Of a stretch of 64,000 bases of DNA, positions 45,840-56,277 are shown piece by piece. Source of the DNA: Nitrospirota bacterium (GTDB lineage: Bacteria; Nitrospirota; Thermodesulfovibrionia; UBA6902); the NCBI GenBank assembly GCA_016213945.1, contig JACQZF010000004.1, positions 1-64,000 of the forward strand, written 5' to 3'. The translations under genes and the position numbers were made by a program. The notes under the pieces were generated by a model. That model saw only the letters and a list, made by a program, of their open reading frames with translations, did not search any database and had not been told where the DNA came from. Each line of letters opens with the position of its first letter. Positions within the stretch are counted from its first letter, which is position 1.

Positions 45840-46920
45840 CTTTCATTGCTCCAGGATATTGACTATTTCTGCGGTACCAGTCATAGGTCAGCCTGATCCC
45901 CTTGTCAAGTTTTATATTTGCCTTCCAGCCGAGATCAGCCATACGCCTTACGTCAAGCAGTTTCTTCGGCGTTCCATCAGGCTTTGAAACATCGTGTTCT
46001 ATTTCACCATCAAATCCTGTTAAATCTTTTATCAATAATGCAAGATCCTTTACCCGTATGTCTTCCCCTGTACCTATATTGACGCACTCTCCAATATCAT
46101 TGCAAGTATAGTTGAGCATCAAAAACAGACACGCATCCGCAAGATCATCAACATGCAGAAACTCCCTATAAACTTCCCCTGCTCCCCATATCAATACACG
46201 ACTTTCGCTGATTCCTACACTTTTAAGAAATTCAAAAATGGAGTTATCGCTCCTTTGATTTAATTCGGCATCAAGGCCAAACCCTAAATGATAGCTGCCG
46301 ATGTCCCTTCTTATCTCTTGATATTTATTTCCACTCAGGAGTTTTGCAAGATGAAATTTTCTTAATAATGCCGGTAAAACATGCGCTGTTTCAAGATTGT
46401 AATTGTCAAAAGGGCCGTATAAATTCGTTGGCATAGCAGATATGAAATTTGTGCCGTATTGTTCATTATAATACCGGCATAATTTCAAGGCTGAGATCTT
46501 TGCTATCGCGTATGGCTCATTTGTAGGCTCCAGACTTCCAGTAAGAAGGCTCTCCTCTCTGATAGGCTGTTCTGCAAATTTGGGATAAATACAGGAAGAC
46601 CCGAGATTAAGAAGTTTCTTTACGCCATATTTACTGGATGAATGAATTACATTTGCGGCTATGATTATATTTTCATATATAAACTCAGCCTTATACGTGT
46701 TATTCGCTAAAATACCTCCCACCTTTGCAGCAGCTAAAAATACATGGTCAGGCCGCTCTCTTTCAAAGAAATCTTCAACTTCTTTCTGTCTGGTGAGATC
46801 AAGTTCCGAGTGGGGTCTGGTAATGATATTATTGTACCCGCTGGATCGAAGGGCTTTCATCAGAGATGAACCCACCATGCCTCTATGACCGGCAATATAG
46901 ATTTTCGAGGCTTTTTCCAT
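45832..46920 (-). CDS. fcl: GDP-L-fucose synthase
   Basis: Epimerises and reduces GDP-4-keto-6-deoxy-mannose to GDP-L-fucose. NADP motif IYIAGHRGMVGSSLMKAL at the N-terminus, catalytic SSCIYP (Ser) and YAIAKISALKLCRYY (Tyr-x3-Lys). At 362 residues it is about 40 longer than usual. The extra segment is at about residues 190-245 (YQEIRRDIGSYHLGFGLDAE), before the conserved GAGEVYREFLHVDDLADAC. Similar insertions are known in some bacterial homologues. It works with gmd, 45 bases upstream. Confidence 0.93.
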   Translation of the reverse strand: MEKASKIYIAGHRGMVGSSLMKALRSSGYNNIITRPHSELDLTRQKEVEDFFERERPDHVFLAAAKVGGILANNTYKAEFIYENIIIAANVIHSSSKYGVKKLLNLGSSCIYPKFAEQPIREESLLTGSLEPTNEPYAIAKISALKLCRYYNEQYGTNFISAMPTNLYGPFDNYNLETAHVLPALLRKFHLAKLLSGNKYQEIRRDIGSYHLGFGLDAELNQRSDNSIFEFLKSVGISESRVLIWGAGEVYREFLHVDDLADACLFLMLNYTCNDIGECVNIGTGEDIRVKDLALLIKDLTGFDGEIEHDVSKPDGTPKKLLDVRRMADLGWKANIKLDKGIRLTYDWYRRNSQYPGAMKVE

Positions 46921-46965
46921 GCTTAAATTATCAGAGAGAACTTATAAGAAAAAACTTGCGTGTGC

Positions 46966-48099
46966 TTATTTAATTGTTACTCTATTACTTGTCCATCCTA
47001 TGTTCTTCTGACTTAATATTCTTTTGCCTTCACCTGGGGATACAACACCAAGAAGTTCCATATCCGCATCAACCATTATCTGAACAAGCTCTTTAAAGGT
47101 AACTTTCGGCACCCAGTCGAGCTTCTCCTTAGCTCTGGAAGCATCGGCAAGGAGGTGATCTACCTCAGCGGGCCTGAAATACTGAGGATCGATCTCAACT
47201 AAAACGTCTCCGTTTTTCAATTCTATATTTAAGGAGGGAGCAATAGAACTTACAAAACCCTTTTCCTGCATACCATCACCTCTCCATTCCAGTTCAATAC
47301 CGGCGTACCGGAAAGAAAGTTCTACAAATTCCTTTACAGAATGACTCTCACCTGTTCCTATAACATAATCAGCCGGTTCAGACTGCTGAAGTATAAGCCA
47401 TTGGCATTCAACATATTCAGGTGCAAACCCCCAGTCTCTGCGGGCTTCCAAATTCCCAAGAAAAAGTTTCTTCTGATTACCTGCGATAATATTTGCAACC
47501 GCTCTTGTTATCTTTCTCGTGACAAATGTCTCGCCCCTCCTCGGGGATTCATGATTAAAAAGGATTCCATTACAGGCAAATAAATTGTACCCCTCTCTAT
47601 AATTCACAGTCATCCAGTAAGCATAAACCTTTGCGGCTGCATAAGGGCTTCGCGGATGAAAAAGCGTCTTCTCATTCTGAGGCGGAGAGGTCGCCCCGAA
47701 CATCTCTGATGACGATGCCTGATAAAATCGTGTCTTTATTCCGCTCATTCTTATGGCCTCCAGCAATCGTGTTGTGCCTATGGCAGTGATATCACCGGTA
47801 TATTCAGGCATATCAAAACTTACCCTTACATGACTCTGGGCGCCGAGATGATATATCTCTTCCGGTTTAATGTTATAGACAATATTTGTAAGCTGACCTG
47901 CATCCGAGAGATCCCCATAATGAAGAAAGAGTTTTGCATCAGTGACATGCGGGTCAACATACAGATGGTCTATTCTCTTGGTGTTAAATGTGCTTGCCCT
48001 GCGGATAAGGCCATGGACTTCATATCCCTTTGACAAAAGTAACTCAGTAAGATAAGAGCCGTCTTGGCCGGTAATGCCTGTGATCAATGCTTTCTTCAT
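46966..48099 (-). CDS. gmd: GDP-mannose 4,6-dehydratase
   Basis: Converts GDP-D-mannose to GDP-4-keto-6-deoxy-D-mannose. NADP motif [16 protein letters not shown], the catalytic SSSEMFGA (Thr/Ser and Glu) and [17 protein letters not shown] (Tyr-x3-Lys), plus the substrate segment [17 protein letters not shown]. The conserved family N-terminus begins at the ATG at 48099; in-frame ATGs at 48105 and 48117 are also possible and none has an ideal ribosome site. The upstream 250 bases to the divergent FAD gene hold no gene. Confidence 0.94.
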   Translation of the reverse strand: MKKALITGITGQDGSYLTELLLSKGYEVHGLIRRASTFNTKRIDHLYVDPHVTDAKLFLHYGDLSDAGQLTNIVYNIKPEEIYHLGAQSHVRVSFDMPEYTGDITAIGTTRLLEAIRMSGIKTRFYQASSSEMFGATSPPQNEKTLFHPRSPYAAAKVYAYWMTVNYREGYNLFACNGILFNHESPRRGETFVTRKITRAVANIIAGNQKKLFLGNLEARRDWGFAPEYVECQWLILQQSEPADYVIGTGESHSVKEFVELSFRYAGIELEWRGDGMQEKGFVSSIAPSLNIELKNGDVLVEIDPQYFRPAEVDHLLADASRAKEKLDWVPKVTFKELVQIMVDADMELLGVVSPGEGKRILSQKNIGWTSNRVTIK

Positions 48100-48363
48100 A
48101 CTCATAGATTTTATCATAACCTAAATGTTTTTTCTTCTAATTTTATAGAGCCGCTCCAGGTGGTTAGCAGTTTCCCGAGGCGCAGCCTGATAAAATCTAT
48201 TGCGAGAATATCCCTGGCTGTTTTTGCATTATCAGTGGGAAGATGAAGTCAAAACACTATCTAATAATGATATAATAAACATGTAAATGTTTTGGGAATC
48301 AAATACAGCGATTCATCGTAACTACTAATTATTTTATGATAATAGGTTAAATGGCTTAGTGAA

Positions 48364-49665
48364 ATGAAAATTGCAATAATTGGCTCCGGAATAGCCGGGC
48401 TTGCTGCCGCATATGAGTTGAGCAAATCCAGCGATGCTGAGATATCCATATTTGAAAAGGATCATGTGCTTGGCGGATTAGCTTCCAGCTTTGATTTTGG
48501 CGGCGCCCAGCTTGAAAAATATTATCATTTTATTTGTGGGTGTGACGATGACTTATTAGACTTAATCAAGGAACTGGGAATTGAAAATCGTCTTAGATGG
48601 AAACACAATAAGCAAAGCATTTTTTACAATGGTAAATCTTATAATTTTAGTACACCGTTGGATCTTTTGAAATTTAAGCCCTTAAGTTTCATTAACAGGC
48701 TTAAATCTGGTCTTGCACTAAAGTCTGCTATCACTTCTAAAGATTGGGAACGATTTGAGGGTATCACTGCTGTCACATGGCTTAAAAACCTGGTTGGGGA
48801 AGAAGCTTATAATATAATCTGGCATCCTCTTTTAAAAGTAAAATTTGGGCCATATTATGATAAGATCTCTGCACCATGGATCTGGCACAGGATACACCGC
48901 GTTGCATCATCCAGAAAAAATCTACTTTCCAAGGAAATGATAGCCTATATTGAAGGAGGGACAAAGATTCTGGTCGATAACCTTGAAGAACACCTTTTGA
49001 AACAAGGCGTAAATATTCACAGGAGAAGATCAGTAGAGAAAATAATTATTAAAAACAATAAGGCTCAGGGAATTATTGTTGACAATGAGAAACTCTTTTT
49101 TGATAAAGTTATTTCTACTGTAGCATTGCCGCTTCTTGATGAACTTCTCCCTGATAACGCCGATAAATTAAAAAAGCAAATACAACGCATATCATTTATC
49201 GGAGTAGTTTGTGTGGTACTCAAGTTGAAGCATGATATTACCGACACTTTCTGGCTGAATATCAACGACTCTAACTTCACTTATAATGGAATAATAACAT
49301 ATACCAACCTTAATCCTTCGCCTCAATTTAAAGGCAATAAAATAGCTTATATCCCATATTATGTTTCTGCAGAAGACCCGCTTTTCAAATACCCGACACA
49401 GGAGCTATTCAATAGGACTATTAAGCCGTTACCATTAATAAATAGACATTTTAGTTTGGATTGGGTTGTTGACTATAAAGTATTTAGGGATAAGTATGCC
49501 CAACCGATATCTACGGTAGATTTTTCTAAGAACATAATCCCAACTCGCTCACCAGTTGAAAACCTTTATATTTCTGACTCTTCACAATTGTATCCAATGG
49601 ACAGATGTCTTAGTGGAATGATAGGGCTATCAAAACAAATAACAAAAGACATATTAAGTAAATAG
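48364..49665 (+). CDS. FAD-dependent amine-oxidase-like oxidoreductase (protoporphyrinogen oxidase/UDP-galactopyranose mutase-like)
   Basis: A 433-residue flavoprotein beginning with the FAD motif MKIAIIGSGIAGLAAAYELS and then the family segment VLGGLASSF. The C-terminal FAD contact is PVENLYISDSSQLYPMDR. These are usually annotated NAD(P)/FAD-dependent oxidoreductase in glycan clusters, and the fold is shared with UDP-galactopyranose mutase. The position among glycosyltransferases would suit a sugar-ring-modifying role, but a true mutase is not supported by any specific motif. It stands alone on the plus strand. Confidence 0.8.
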   Translation: MKIAIIGSGIAGLAAAYELSKSSDAEISIFEKDHVLGGLASSFDFGGAQLEKYYHFICGCDDDLLDLIKELGIENRLRWKHNKQSIFYNGKSYNFSTPLDLLKFKPLSFINRLKSGLALKSAITSKDWERFEGITAVTWLKNLVGEEAYNIIWHPLLKVKFGPYYDKISAPWIWHRIHRVASSRKNLLSKEMIAYIEGGTKILVDNLEEHLLKQGVNIHRRRSVEKIIIKNNKAQGIIVDNEKLFFDKVISTVALPLLDELLPDNADKLKKQIQRISFIGVVCVVLKLKHDITDTFWLNINDSNFTYNGIITYTNLNPSPQFKGNKIAYIPYYVSAEDPLFKYPTQELFNRTIKPLPLINRHFSLDWVVDYKVFRDKYAQPISTVDFSKNIIPTRSPVENLYISDSSQLYPMDRCLSGMIGLSKQITKDILSK

Positions 49666-49767
49666 ATCTTTTATTCAAACATCATGACTTCCATTAACTG
49701 AAACGAGTTTTCTTCCGGAAGAAATTGAATTTGCATCAAGAAAGGTATGTTATGCCTTTTCCCGACC

Positions 49768-51474
49768 TTATTGGATTTTTAAGCTGTCTATTAATACCTT
49801 TTCATCCGCATGAATAATACTGCGTAGACTTTCATTAATAGGAAATGAATCTGTATTATATCTTTCTTTCATCATAGTTGAAACAGGGTGGTCAATATTT
49901 GCGATTATATAAAAGAATGAGTCAGGCCATTGGGCACTCTTAAAAAACCTGTATCTATCACAAACACCAGGGCTTTCATTGCAGAAATCAATGAACCTAT
50001 TATGCATATTTGTCGAGTTATAAAAAAAGATATCAAATGGAGTATTAAAAGAATAATTAAAATCTGTCCTTCCACAGCCGCCTTTGCCTTCAAATGCAAA
50101 TGCATATTCTCCATATTTAGCATTGTGGTAATTCGTTATGCCTAAAATATCCCTCACATATACTTTCGGCCCGGCATAATAAGACATCCTCCCCTGCATC
50201 TGACTAAGTATTGTGGTAGGAGCAGGGGCATCTCTAAGCATCAATCCTATTTCACGTAAATATTTATATTGCTCTGTATCAGTGGTATATACACCTCGGG
50301 TTCTAAATGGGGAGGATGGAGGATTGATAGACATAAAATGTACACTCCATGAAATAAACAGAATAACAGAAATCACTAATACAGAATACTTCCTATACCC
50401 ACCTTTCTCCCAGTATTTTCTTATCAATGTATCCATAGCCCATGCGGCATAAATAATCATTATTGGCAATACAGGTACAAATCGCCTGGCAAAAGGCATA
50501 TAATCACCCCCTGCCCAGACAGAGATAAACACATTAATGGCCAGACTGGCTGAAAATAAGCAAAGCAAGATATTCTCTTTATTTTTTTTCTGGAAGAACA
50601 GAACAATAAAAGGTATCCAGGCACCAAGATAAAAGAAGAAAGCATAGTAATTCAAACCACTTAGAATTACCCTTATAAGTTCCTTAATAGATGAGAAATC
50701 ACCGGCAAAAATGATCCTCTTACAAAGATGAGATGCATAACCTTTGGCTGTAATTGGTGAAGACGTCCATAAGTTATAAATACTATGCCTGACAAGAAAG
50801 TAGGTTGCTATCGAAATTATAGATATAATTATGACAGCAGAAAGACTATTGGGCAGTTTTTTGTTTTCAGAGTATTCGAAATAAGCCAAAATCGAAAGCC
50901 AGGCTATTACGTAAAGAAAGCCTTCTGTTCTGGCAAATAACATCACAAGCAATGACAGTAATGCAACTGCTGTGTATTTTCCGTTACCTTTACATTTATA
51001 CATGATAATTATACAAAGCAATAGGGCGAATGAAGATGCTAATGTATCCATTCCTGTTGCTCCATAGTAATAAAAATCGTTTGAAAGCGCACAGAAAACC
51101 GGGAGCACAATTGCCATCAGGCGAGGATAGGAAAACTTCAGAAAGCCGCTTAAATAGCTTATGAAAAAGAGACAGATTATCCCTATGAAAAGGTTTAGGT
51201 ATGGGGCGAAAGTTGCAATATCATAAAACCTTCCCCCGAATGCAATAATTGCAACCCAAAACAGGTTTGAGTAAGCCTCTACATGCTCCCCAATATTAAA
51301 TACCGGGCCATATCCGGCTGCCCAATTAGAAGCATACCTGTAATATATGAAAGCATCATCCTGAAAGGCTATTCCACGGATAAGATAAATTATTGTAAAT
51401 ATAATTACTGCAGGTAATGCATATAGGATAATATTTATCTTGATTTTGTTATTGTTTTCAGCTGAAGTTTTCAT
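49768..51474 (-). CDS. GT-C membrane glycosyltransferase resembling mycobacterial AftB
   Basis: A 568-residue protein with about 10-12 hydrophobic helices. The first extracytoplasmic loop reads FQDDAFIYYRYASNWAAGYG and then FNIGEHVEAYSNLFWV. The Asp-Asp start and the YxNxGExVExYxN pattern match the motif I associate with AftB (terminal beta-1,2-arabinofuranosyltransferase, GT89) and its relatives. The C-terminal region is soluble and carries cysteines (GKGGCGRTDF, CNESPGVCDRYR). Given the DprE1/DprE2/UbiA genes nearby, polyprenyl-phospho-arabinose is a reasonable donor. That substrate is inferred. Confidence 0.75.
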   Translation of the reverse strand: MKTSAENNNKIKINIILYALPAVIIFTIIYLIRGIAFQDDAFIYYRYASNWAAGYGPVFNIGEHVEAYSNLFWVAIIAFGGRFYDIATFAPYLNLFIGIICLFFISYLSGFLKFSYPRLMAIVLPVFCALSNDFYYYGATGMDTLASSFALLLCIIIMYKCKGNGKYTAVALLSLLVMLFARTEGFLYVIAWLSILAYFEYSENKKLPNSLSAVIIISIISIATYFLVRHSIYNLWTSSPITAKGYASHLCKRIIFAGDFSSIKELIRVILSGLNYYAFFFYLGAWIPFIVLFFQKKNKENILLCLFSASLAINVFISVWAGGDYMPFARRFVPVLPIMIIYAAWAMDTLIRKYWEKGGYRKYSVLVISVILFISWSVHFMSINPPSSPFRTRGVYTTDTEQYKYLREIGLMLRDAPAPTTILSQMQGRMSYYAGPKVYVRDILGITNYHNAKYGEYAFAFEGKGGCGRTDFNYSFNTPFDIFFYNSTNMHNRFIDFCNESPGVCDRYRFFKSAQWPDSFFYIIANIDHPVSTMMKERYNTDSFPINESLRSIIHADEKVLIDSLKIQ

Positions 51475-51636
51475 AAAGGAAAATATTATAAAGCTATAAG
51501 GATTGTTTAAGATATAACATTTAACGGCGAAATGTCAAAAATGCAGCATTAATACTTTTTCCGATGTCCGTTTTGAAGATTATAACAGATAATTTTCTGC
51601 TTTAGAGGAATCTTACGGTTGTAAATCAACGAATCA

Positions 51637-52878
51637 TTATTTGAGAAGATGTAAGGTAACAGCGATCTTGTAAAGGTTTATTACCATAACAGATAAATAG
51701 AGAGCTATAAATGGCAGGCGCACAGTAGTGGAAGATGTTTTGAGCTTTACAAATGAAAATCCCGCAAACATTAATAAAATAAAATAACTATAAGAAGGAT
51801 ATAAAAATCTGGAATAAATAGCATCATTGTTTGTGAATGTCCATACGATAATTGTAATCAATATGTATCCAAAGAAAAATTCAGCAAGAACAATAAGTGC
51901 CGATAAATTCTGAAGATCAGTTATAAATGCCTTTAATAAACTGCCTGAGTTAATATTTTTACGATGTTTGATCAGGGTTAAGAAAATAATAAATAATGTC
52001 AAAATAAATAAAATGAAGAGACCTATTTCAATTATGGAAAAATCATAAGGAAGATGATTGACCTCATGGTCAGGATATTTAAAAGGAGACAAAAAATCCA
52101 ATAAAAAAGTCTTTAAAGTTAACATGACATTATTACAGAAAGAAGTTTCAGCTAAATAACTGTATTTTCCACTTAAGTTTCTGTACTCATAACCAACCCT
52201 CGGCATCCCCGTGAAATAACCGGAATTTTTGTAGTTTTTCAGCAAAAGAAGCCCAATCGGCCCAAGAGATATTATGTTAAAGAGTAACAATTGATATTTT
52301 TGCCGCCATTGAGTCCTGCTGTTTAATAAAACGATATTAATAATCATAAGGGGGAATAGCCACAACATCGCATGGTATCGTGAAATAAATATTATTGAAC
52401 TCAATACGGATAAGATAACTAATGAAATATAGGTCTGTTTATTTACGTAAGCAAGAAGCGTGAAATATACCAAAAAGCTCATAGGAATGACCAAAGCTTC
52501 AGCGGTAAACTGAGAGAGGTTCCAATAGTTAAAGGCACAAATTGAGTAAAAAAGAAATAACCAAATCGGATTAATATTTGAAATATATTTTTTTGAATAT
52601 ATATGTAATAGAAAAAGAGTGCAAAAGAAAAGCAACAGGTTTGTCCAGTCAGGAGAAATATTTATTGATCGTGCAAGAAATAGTAATATAGCATATCCTG
52701 GTGGAAAGTAGCCCAAACCGCCTCTTCCAATTGCACTATTGAAGCTCATACTCTGATCAAGCATCTCCTCAGATTGGGGGGAAATGGGCATCAATTCTCT
52801 AAAAGAAAAATAGACACCGGTAATAAAAACCGAACCTGAAAGAATAACAATGAAAAAGATTATAGTTTTTTTACTCAT
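51637..52878 (-). CDS. Polytopic membrane protein, GT-C-like
   Basis: A 413-residue protein with about 10 hydrophobic helices. A first loop after the N-terminal helix contains SEEMLDQSMSFNSAIGRGG and then YFPPGYAILLFLARSI, typical of GT39/PMT-like enzymes in which the first loop holds the catalytic acidic residue. No family is securely recognised. It lies between two other GT-C-like genes on the same strand and its sequence is AT-rich. It could equally be a polysaccharide polymerase-like protein. Confidence 0.6.
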   Translation of the reverse strand: MSKKTIIFFIVILSGSVFITGVYFSFRELMPISPQSEEMLDQSMSFNSAIGRGGLGYFPPGYAILLFLARSINISPDWTNLLLFFCTLFLLHIYSKKYISNINPIWLFLFYSICAFNYWNLSQFTAEALVIPMSFLVYFTLLAYVNKQTYISLVILSVLSSIIFISRYHAMLWLFPLMIINIVLLNSRTQWRQKYQLLLFNIISLGPIGLLLLKNYKNSGYFTGMPRVGYEYRNLSGKYSYLAETSFCNNVMLTLKTFLLDFLSPFKYPDHEVNHLPYDFSIIEIGLFILFILTLFIIFLTLIKHRKNINSGSLLKAFITDLQNLSALIVLAEFFFGYILITIIVWTFTNNDAIYSRFLYPSYSYFILLMFAGFSFVKLKTSSTTVRLPFIALYLSVMVINLYKIAVTLHLLK

Positions 52879-52921
52879 TTTTTATGAACACAACCATATC
52901 AACCTACGGATTTATATTTGT

Positions 52922-54472
52922 TCACTTTTTATAATTTAAAATATCACGTGTTGCAGGGACATAAATCCGCTCTGGTCTTGTATAAAGACCTAATATGGGT
53001 TTAAAACTATCTTCATCAGAATAAGAAATCATACCCTTCAGAATATAATTCTGTTCAAAAACGTCATATAAATCTTCAGGAAGAAATTTTTCATTATCGC
53101 TCCCTAAGATAATAGTATTGTTGTTTTTCCCTCGAAACATATTTTTCAACTCATTTGAAAGCTTTTTCCTGACGACTTCATTGCCCCAAATAAGATTATC
53201 ACTTATCTGCATCCGATGCGCAAAGCCTTTTTTCCCGGCAAGTTCTACTAAATAAGGGTGGGAAGGGAGAAAAACATCACCATCAATCTGTCTTAATATA
53301 TTGATAACCTCTATGCCAGCCTCCATATCTTCTTGGCTTGGCACTTCATTAAATGGATTGTAAGTCAAATACCCTGAACCAAACTGCAATAAACAGAGCA
53401 CATAGATAAAAGCGACCAATATATGTTTATTATCTGAGTACATATCTCTGAAAACTTGTAATAACCGATGAAATGAGAGGCCAAAGAGAACGGAGATCAT
53501 GGCATGTGCAGGTATTAAAACATTCTCAATGCCGCCTGCCTGCAGCCTTGGCGCCAGAGATGCGCCGAACATACCAACAGATATCAGAAAATAAAAAATA
53601 AAGGTATTTTTGTTCGGATTAACAAAAAACATCATGAAGTAAACTAACAACATGCCAAATGCAATCTTAAACGGAGGGATTATATCTTCGCTCCAAAAGG
53701 TCAACCACCTTGAAGATACTACTCTTGAAGAGAAATTTGACGGCAATTCAAAAACATAATAGATGTACCATCCATTATGAATATAGTCAAAGAACAATGT
53801 GCTCCCTAATATTATTACTGCAGAGGTAATTATGAAATATATTGAACGGCGCCAGTCAGTCAATAATAAATACAAAATGACCGGCAGCAATATCGGAAGC
53901 GCTGTCTGTTTTGTCAGAAAAGCCAGAGAGATAAGTATGCCAGCAATAATGGAAGAACTATTTGAAGATTTAAATCGTATCACATAAAGCGACGACAAAA
54001 GAAGAAAAAGAAAGAATGAGTCAGGCCTTCCAACATCAAACCATGATCCTGATAAATGAAAAGTAGCCGCAAACAAACCGCTGGCAAGAAAACCGCTGAA
54101 GCGGCTTTCAGTTTCCTGTTTTACAAAAGAAAATATTAGATAAAAACATCCGAGGGAGGATATGATTGATACCAGTCTAAGAGGCAGAAAACCGACTTTA
54201 AAAAAAAAGGCTGCTGCTGCCGAAACATAAAAAAAGAGCGGGGTATAGTTATATGGAATAAATTCCAGAGACGGGCTTACATATATTAATTGCCCTGATA
54301 ATATTCTGGCGGCATGAATGACTGATCCTCCCTCAAGCCACTCAAGGTCAAAAGGGTAGAAAAGCCTGAAAAACGCAATAGCAGCATATACAACGATATA
54401 GGATGCAGCGACTGATAATAATAAATATTTTAAAAAACCAGATAAATAGCCTGTAAGTTTATTTTCAGTCAT
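52922..54472 (-). CDS. Polytopic GT-C membrane glycosyltransferase (GT39-like)
   Basis: A 516-residue protein with about 11 hydrophobic helices. Loop 1 reads FYPFDLEWLEGGSVIHAARI, with LIYVSPSLEFIPYNYTPLFF after it. The Asp-x-Glu in DLEWLEG is at the usual position for the catalytic or metal-binding residues of GT39-like enzymes, and the same DLxWxEG motif is found in many uncharacterised GT-C proteins. The soluble C-terminus spans about residues 390-516. It is the first gene of the minus-strand run 54472-49768. Confidence 0.72.
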   Translation of the reverse strand: MTENKLTGYLSGFLKYLLLSVAASYIVVYAAIAFFRLFYPFDLEWLEGGSVIHAARILSGQLIYVSPSLEFIPYNYTPLFFYVSAAAAFFFKVGFLPLRLVSIISSLGCFYLIFSFVKQETESRFSGFLASGLFAATFHLSGSWFDVGRPDSFFLFLLLSSLYVIRFKSSNSSSIIAGILISLAFLTKQTALPILLPVILYLLLTDWRRSIYFIITSAVIILGSTLFFDYIHNGWYIYYVFELPSNFSSRVVSSRWLTFWSEDIIPPFKIAFGMLLVYFMMFFVNPNKNTFIFYFLISVGMFGASLAPRLQAGGIENVLIPAHAMISVLFGLSFHRLLQVFRDMYSDNKHILVAFIYVLCLLQFGSGYLTYNPFNEVPSQEDMEAGIEVINILRQIDGDVFLPSHPYLVELAGKKGFAHRMQISDNLIWGNEVVRKKLSNELKNMFRGKNNNTIILGSDNEKFLPEDLYDVFEQNYILKGMISYSDEDSFKPILGLYTRPERIYVPATRDILNYKK

Positions 54473-54730
54473 TCAAGCTGTAACTGCCAGAAAAACAAAC
54501 AAGAAAAGTTAATACCAGTTAATGAGTAAAGGCTAATTATAATATCATATGGTAAGTTCACATATCAAAATAGACGCAATTTTTAACGGATATTATTTAT
54601 AGGTATAGAAGATAACTGTTATATTGTGTTAAGATGTGAGCAACCAAATGATTACGGCTGATGACTTCAATATCTCTTATACTGCCTTTTCCCAGGGTTG
54701 CTTAGCCATGCAGATGCCGGCTTAAGATTC

Positions 54731-55432
54731 ATGAACCGCACATTAGTCATAATACCAACATATAACGAAGCCAAGAACATCGGCATGCTCATCTCTGCCA
54801 TCAATGAGGCGGCCGACATTGATATACTCATAGTCGATGACAACTCCCCTGACAAGACTTATGAGATCATCGAAAGTTTAATGTCAACACATAGCAACCT
54901 TAACCTGATAAAGAGGGAGAAGAAGCTCGGCCTCGGAACGGCATATATCGCAGGCTTTAAATTCGCGCTTGAAAAAGGTTACAGTTATATTATGGAGATG
55001 GATGCCGATTTCTCCCACGACCCCAAGGAAATCCCAAATTTTCTGAAAGAGATTCCAAACAGCGACCTTGTCATTGGTTCAAGATATATCACTGGCGTCA
55101 ATGTTATAAACTGGCCGATGAGCAGGCTCCTCCTGAGCTATTCGGCAGGCAAATATGTTCATTATGTCACCGGCCTGCCTGTCAAAGACCCCACAGGGGG
55201 CTATAAATGCTTCAGAAGAGATGTTCTCAAGTCCATAGACCTCGACAAAGTGAGGTCAACGGGATACTCATTCCAAATAGAGATGAATCACAAGGCGTGG
55301 AAAAAGGGATTCAGGCTGAAAGAGATACCGATAGTCTTTACAGACCGCTATATGGGAAAGACCAAGATGACAAAGAGCATCATGTGGGAGGCAATATGGA
55401 TAGTTTGGAAACTTCGCCTCGGCATCATCTAA
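54731..55432 (+). CDS. Polyprenol-phosphate mannosyltransferase (Dpm1-like, GT2)
   Basis: Transfers mannose from GDP-mannose to polyprenyl phosphate on the cytoplasmic face. The 233-residue GT2 domain has LVIIPTYNEAKNIGMLISAI, ILIVDDNSPDKT, RKKLGLGTAY-like EKKLGLGTAYIAGF, and the Asp-x-Asp motif MEMDADFSHDPKE. The end, TKSIMWEAIWIVWKLRLG, matches bacterial Ppm1/Dpm1-type proteins that lack membrane helices. The ATG at 54731 starts the domain; an in-frame ATG at 54698 adds 11 unrelated residues. The donor GDP-mannose is also the gmd substrate. Confidence 0.87.
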   Translation: MNRTLVIIPTYNEAKNIGMLISAINEAADIDILIVDDNSPDKTYEIIESLMSTHSNLNLIKREKKLGLGTAYIAGFKFALEKGYSYIMEMDADFSHDPKEIPNFLKEIPNSDLVIGSRYITGVNVINWPMSRLLLSYSAGKYVHYVTGLPVKDPTGGYKCFRRDVLKSIDLDKVRSTGYSFQIEMNHKAWKKGFRLKEIPIVFTDRYMGKTKMTKSIMWEAIWIVWKLRLGII

Positions 55433-55439
55433 GGAGGGC

Positions 55440-56255
55440 TCATCTCTTTGTACAGGTAACGTGAAGCCCCTGAGCGAAAAGCCCCCCCCTAAAAAACATC
55501 GATTCATAATAACTTACGAGGAAGGCTAAGTTTATTAGCTTCTTAAGGAGCTTTCCGGTGAGCGATCCGCTATCTTCAGTAACATCCTTTGATGAATGCG
55601 CCCTGACTACCTTCTCCTTGAAAGGCCTCACCTCCTGAAGTATGTAATACGCCATATCGATAACCTGGCCTATTATATAAGTGCTGTACTCTATCTTTTT
55701 TATCTCAAAATTCTTTTTCTCAAGCTTATCGATAAACTCCTTCTTCGTAAATCGCTGGATATGCCCGGCGTGCTTCTTTTTTAGGTCATGTCCGAGCCTC
55801 AGTCTCCAGAGAAGCCAGTGAATGGTGAGCGGCTCTTTCTCGCACGGGATAAAGATGTGTATGGTTGAGCCTCTTTTGCTAATCCTCATCACCTCATCGA
55901 AAAGCTTCTCAGTGTTCTCCACATGCTCAACTATGTCAAACATGAGAACCACATCAAAAAAGTCATCCTCATAAGGAAGGGACTCAGCGTTAAAGACCGA
56001 GTATGAGACCCCGTCACCATACGACTTTGCGAGATCAATCGCATCGGCGTCAATATCACCGGCGTAACACTCAAGCGAAGGAAGATACGAACTGAGCGAA
56101 CGTATGAACTTGCCTGCCCCGCATCCTATCTCAACCACTTTGCCTTTTTGTGTGTGAAGGCTCTCAATGCACCTACAAAGCTTCAGCGAAGCAAGATCCT
56201 TATTATTGAGGTCTATCCTCTCCTGACCCCATATCTGCCTAAACCCTTCCTTCAT
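55440..56255 (-). CDS. Class I SAM-dependent methyltransferase (UbiE/UbiG-like)
   Basis: A 271-residue methyltransferase: KVVEIGCGAGKFIRSLSSYL near residue 40, YAGDIDADAIDLAKSYGD, and FDVVLMFDIVEHVENTEKLF. The start at 56255 is chosen because AGGAG lies 7 bases before it; a longer frame from 56297 overlaps ubiA and has no such site. The C-terminal 80 residues have hydrophobic patches (MAYYILQEVRPFKEKV). It is the last gene of the DprE1-DprE2-UbiA run, so it may modify the arabinose lipid or its glycan; this is inferred. Confidence 0.83.
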   Translation of the reverse strand: MKEGFRQIWGQERIDLNNKDLASLKLCRCIESLHTQKGKVVEIGCGAGKFIRSLSSYLPSLECYAGDIDADAIDLAKSYGDGVSYSVFNAESLPYEDDFFDVVLMFDIVEHVENTEKLFDEVMRISKRGSTIHIFIPCEKEPLTIHWLLWRLRLGHDLKKKHAGHIQRFTKKEFIDKLEKKNFEIKKIEYSTYIIGQVIDMAYYILQEVRPFKEKVVRAHSSKDVTEDSGSLTGKLLKKLINLAFLVSYYESMFFRGGLFAQGLHVTCTKR

Positions 56256-56277
56256 CCTGTGTCTCCTGTCAGGCACT

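Noticed and set aside
48364-49665. UDP-galactopyranose mutase
   Set aside because: Shares the FAD fold and context but no mutase-specific motif could be recognised, so only the general oxidoreductase call is kept.
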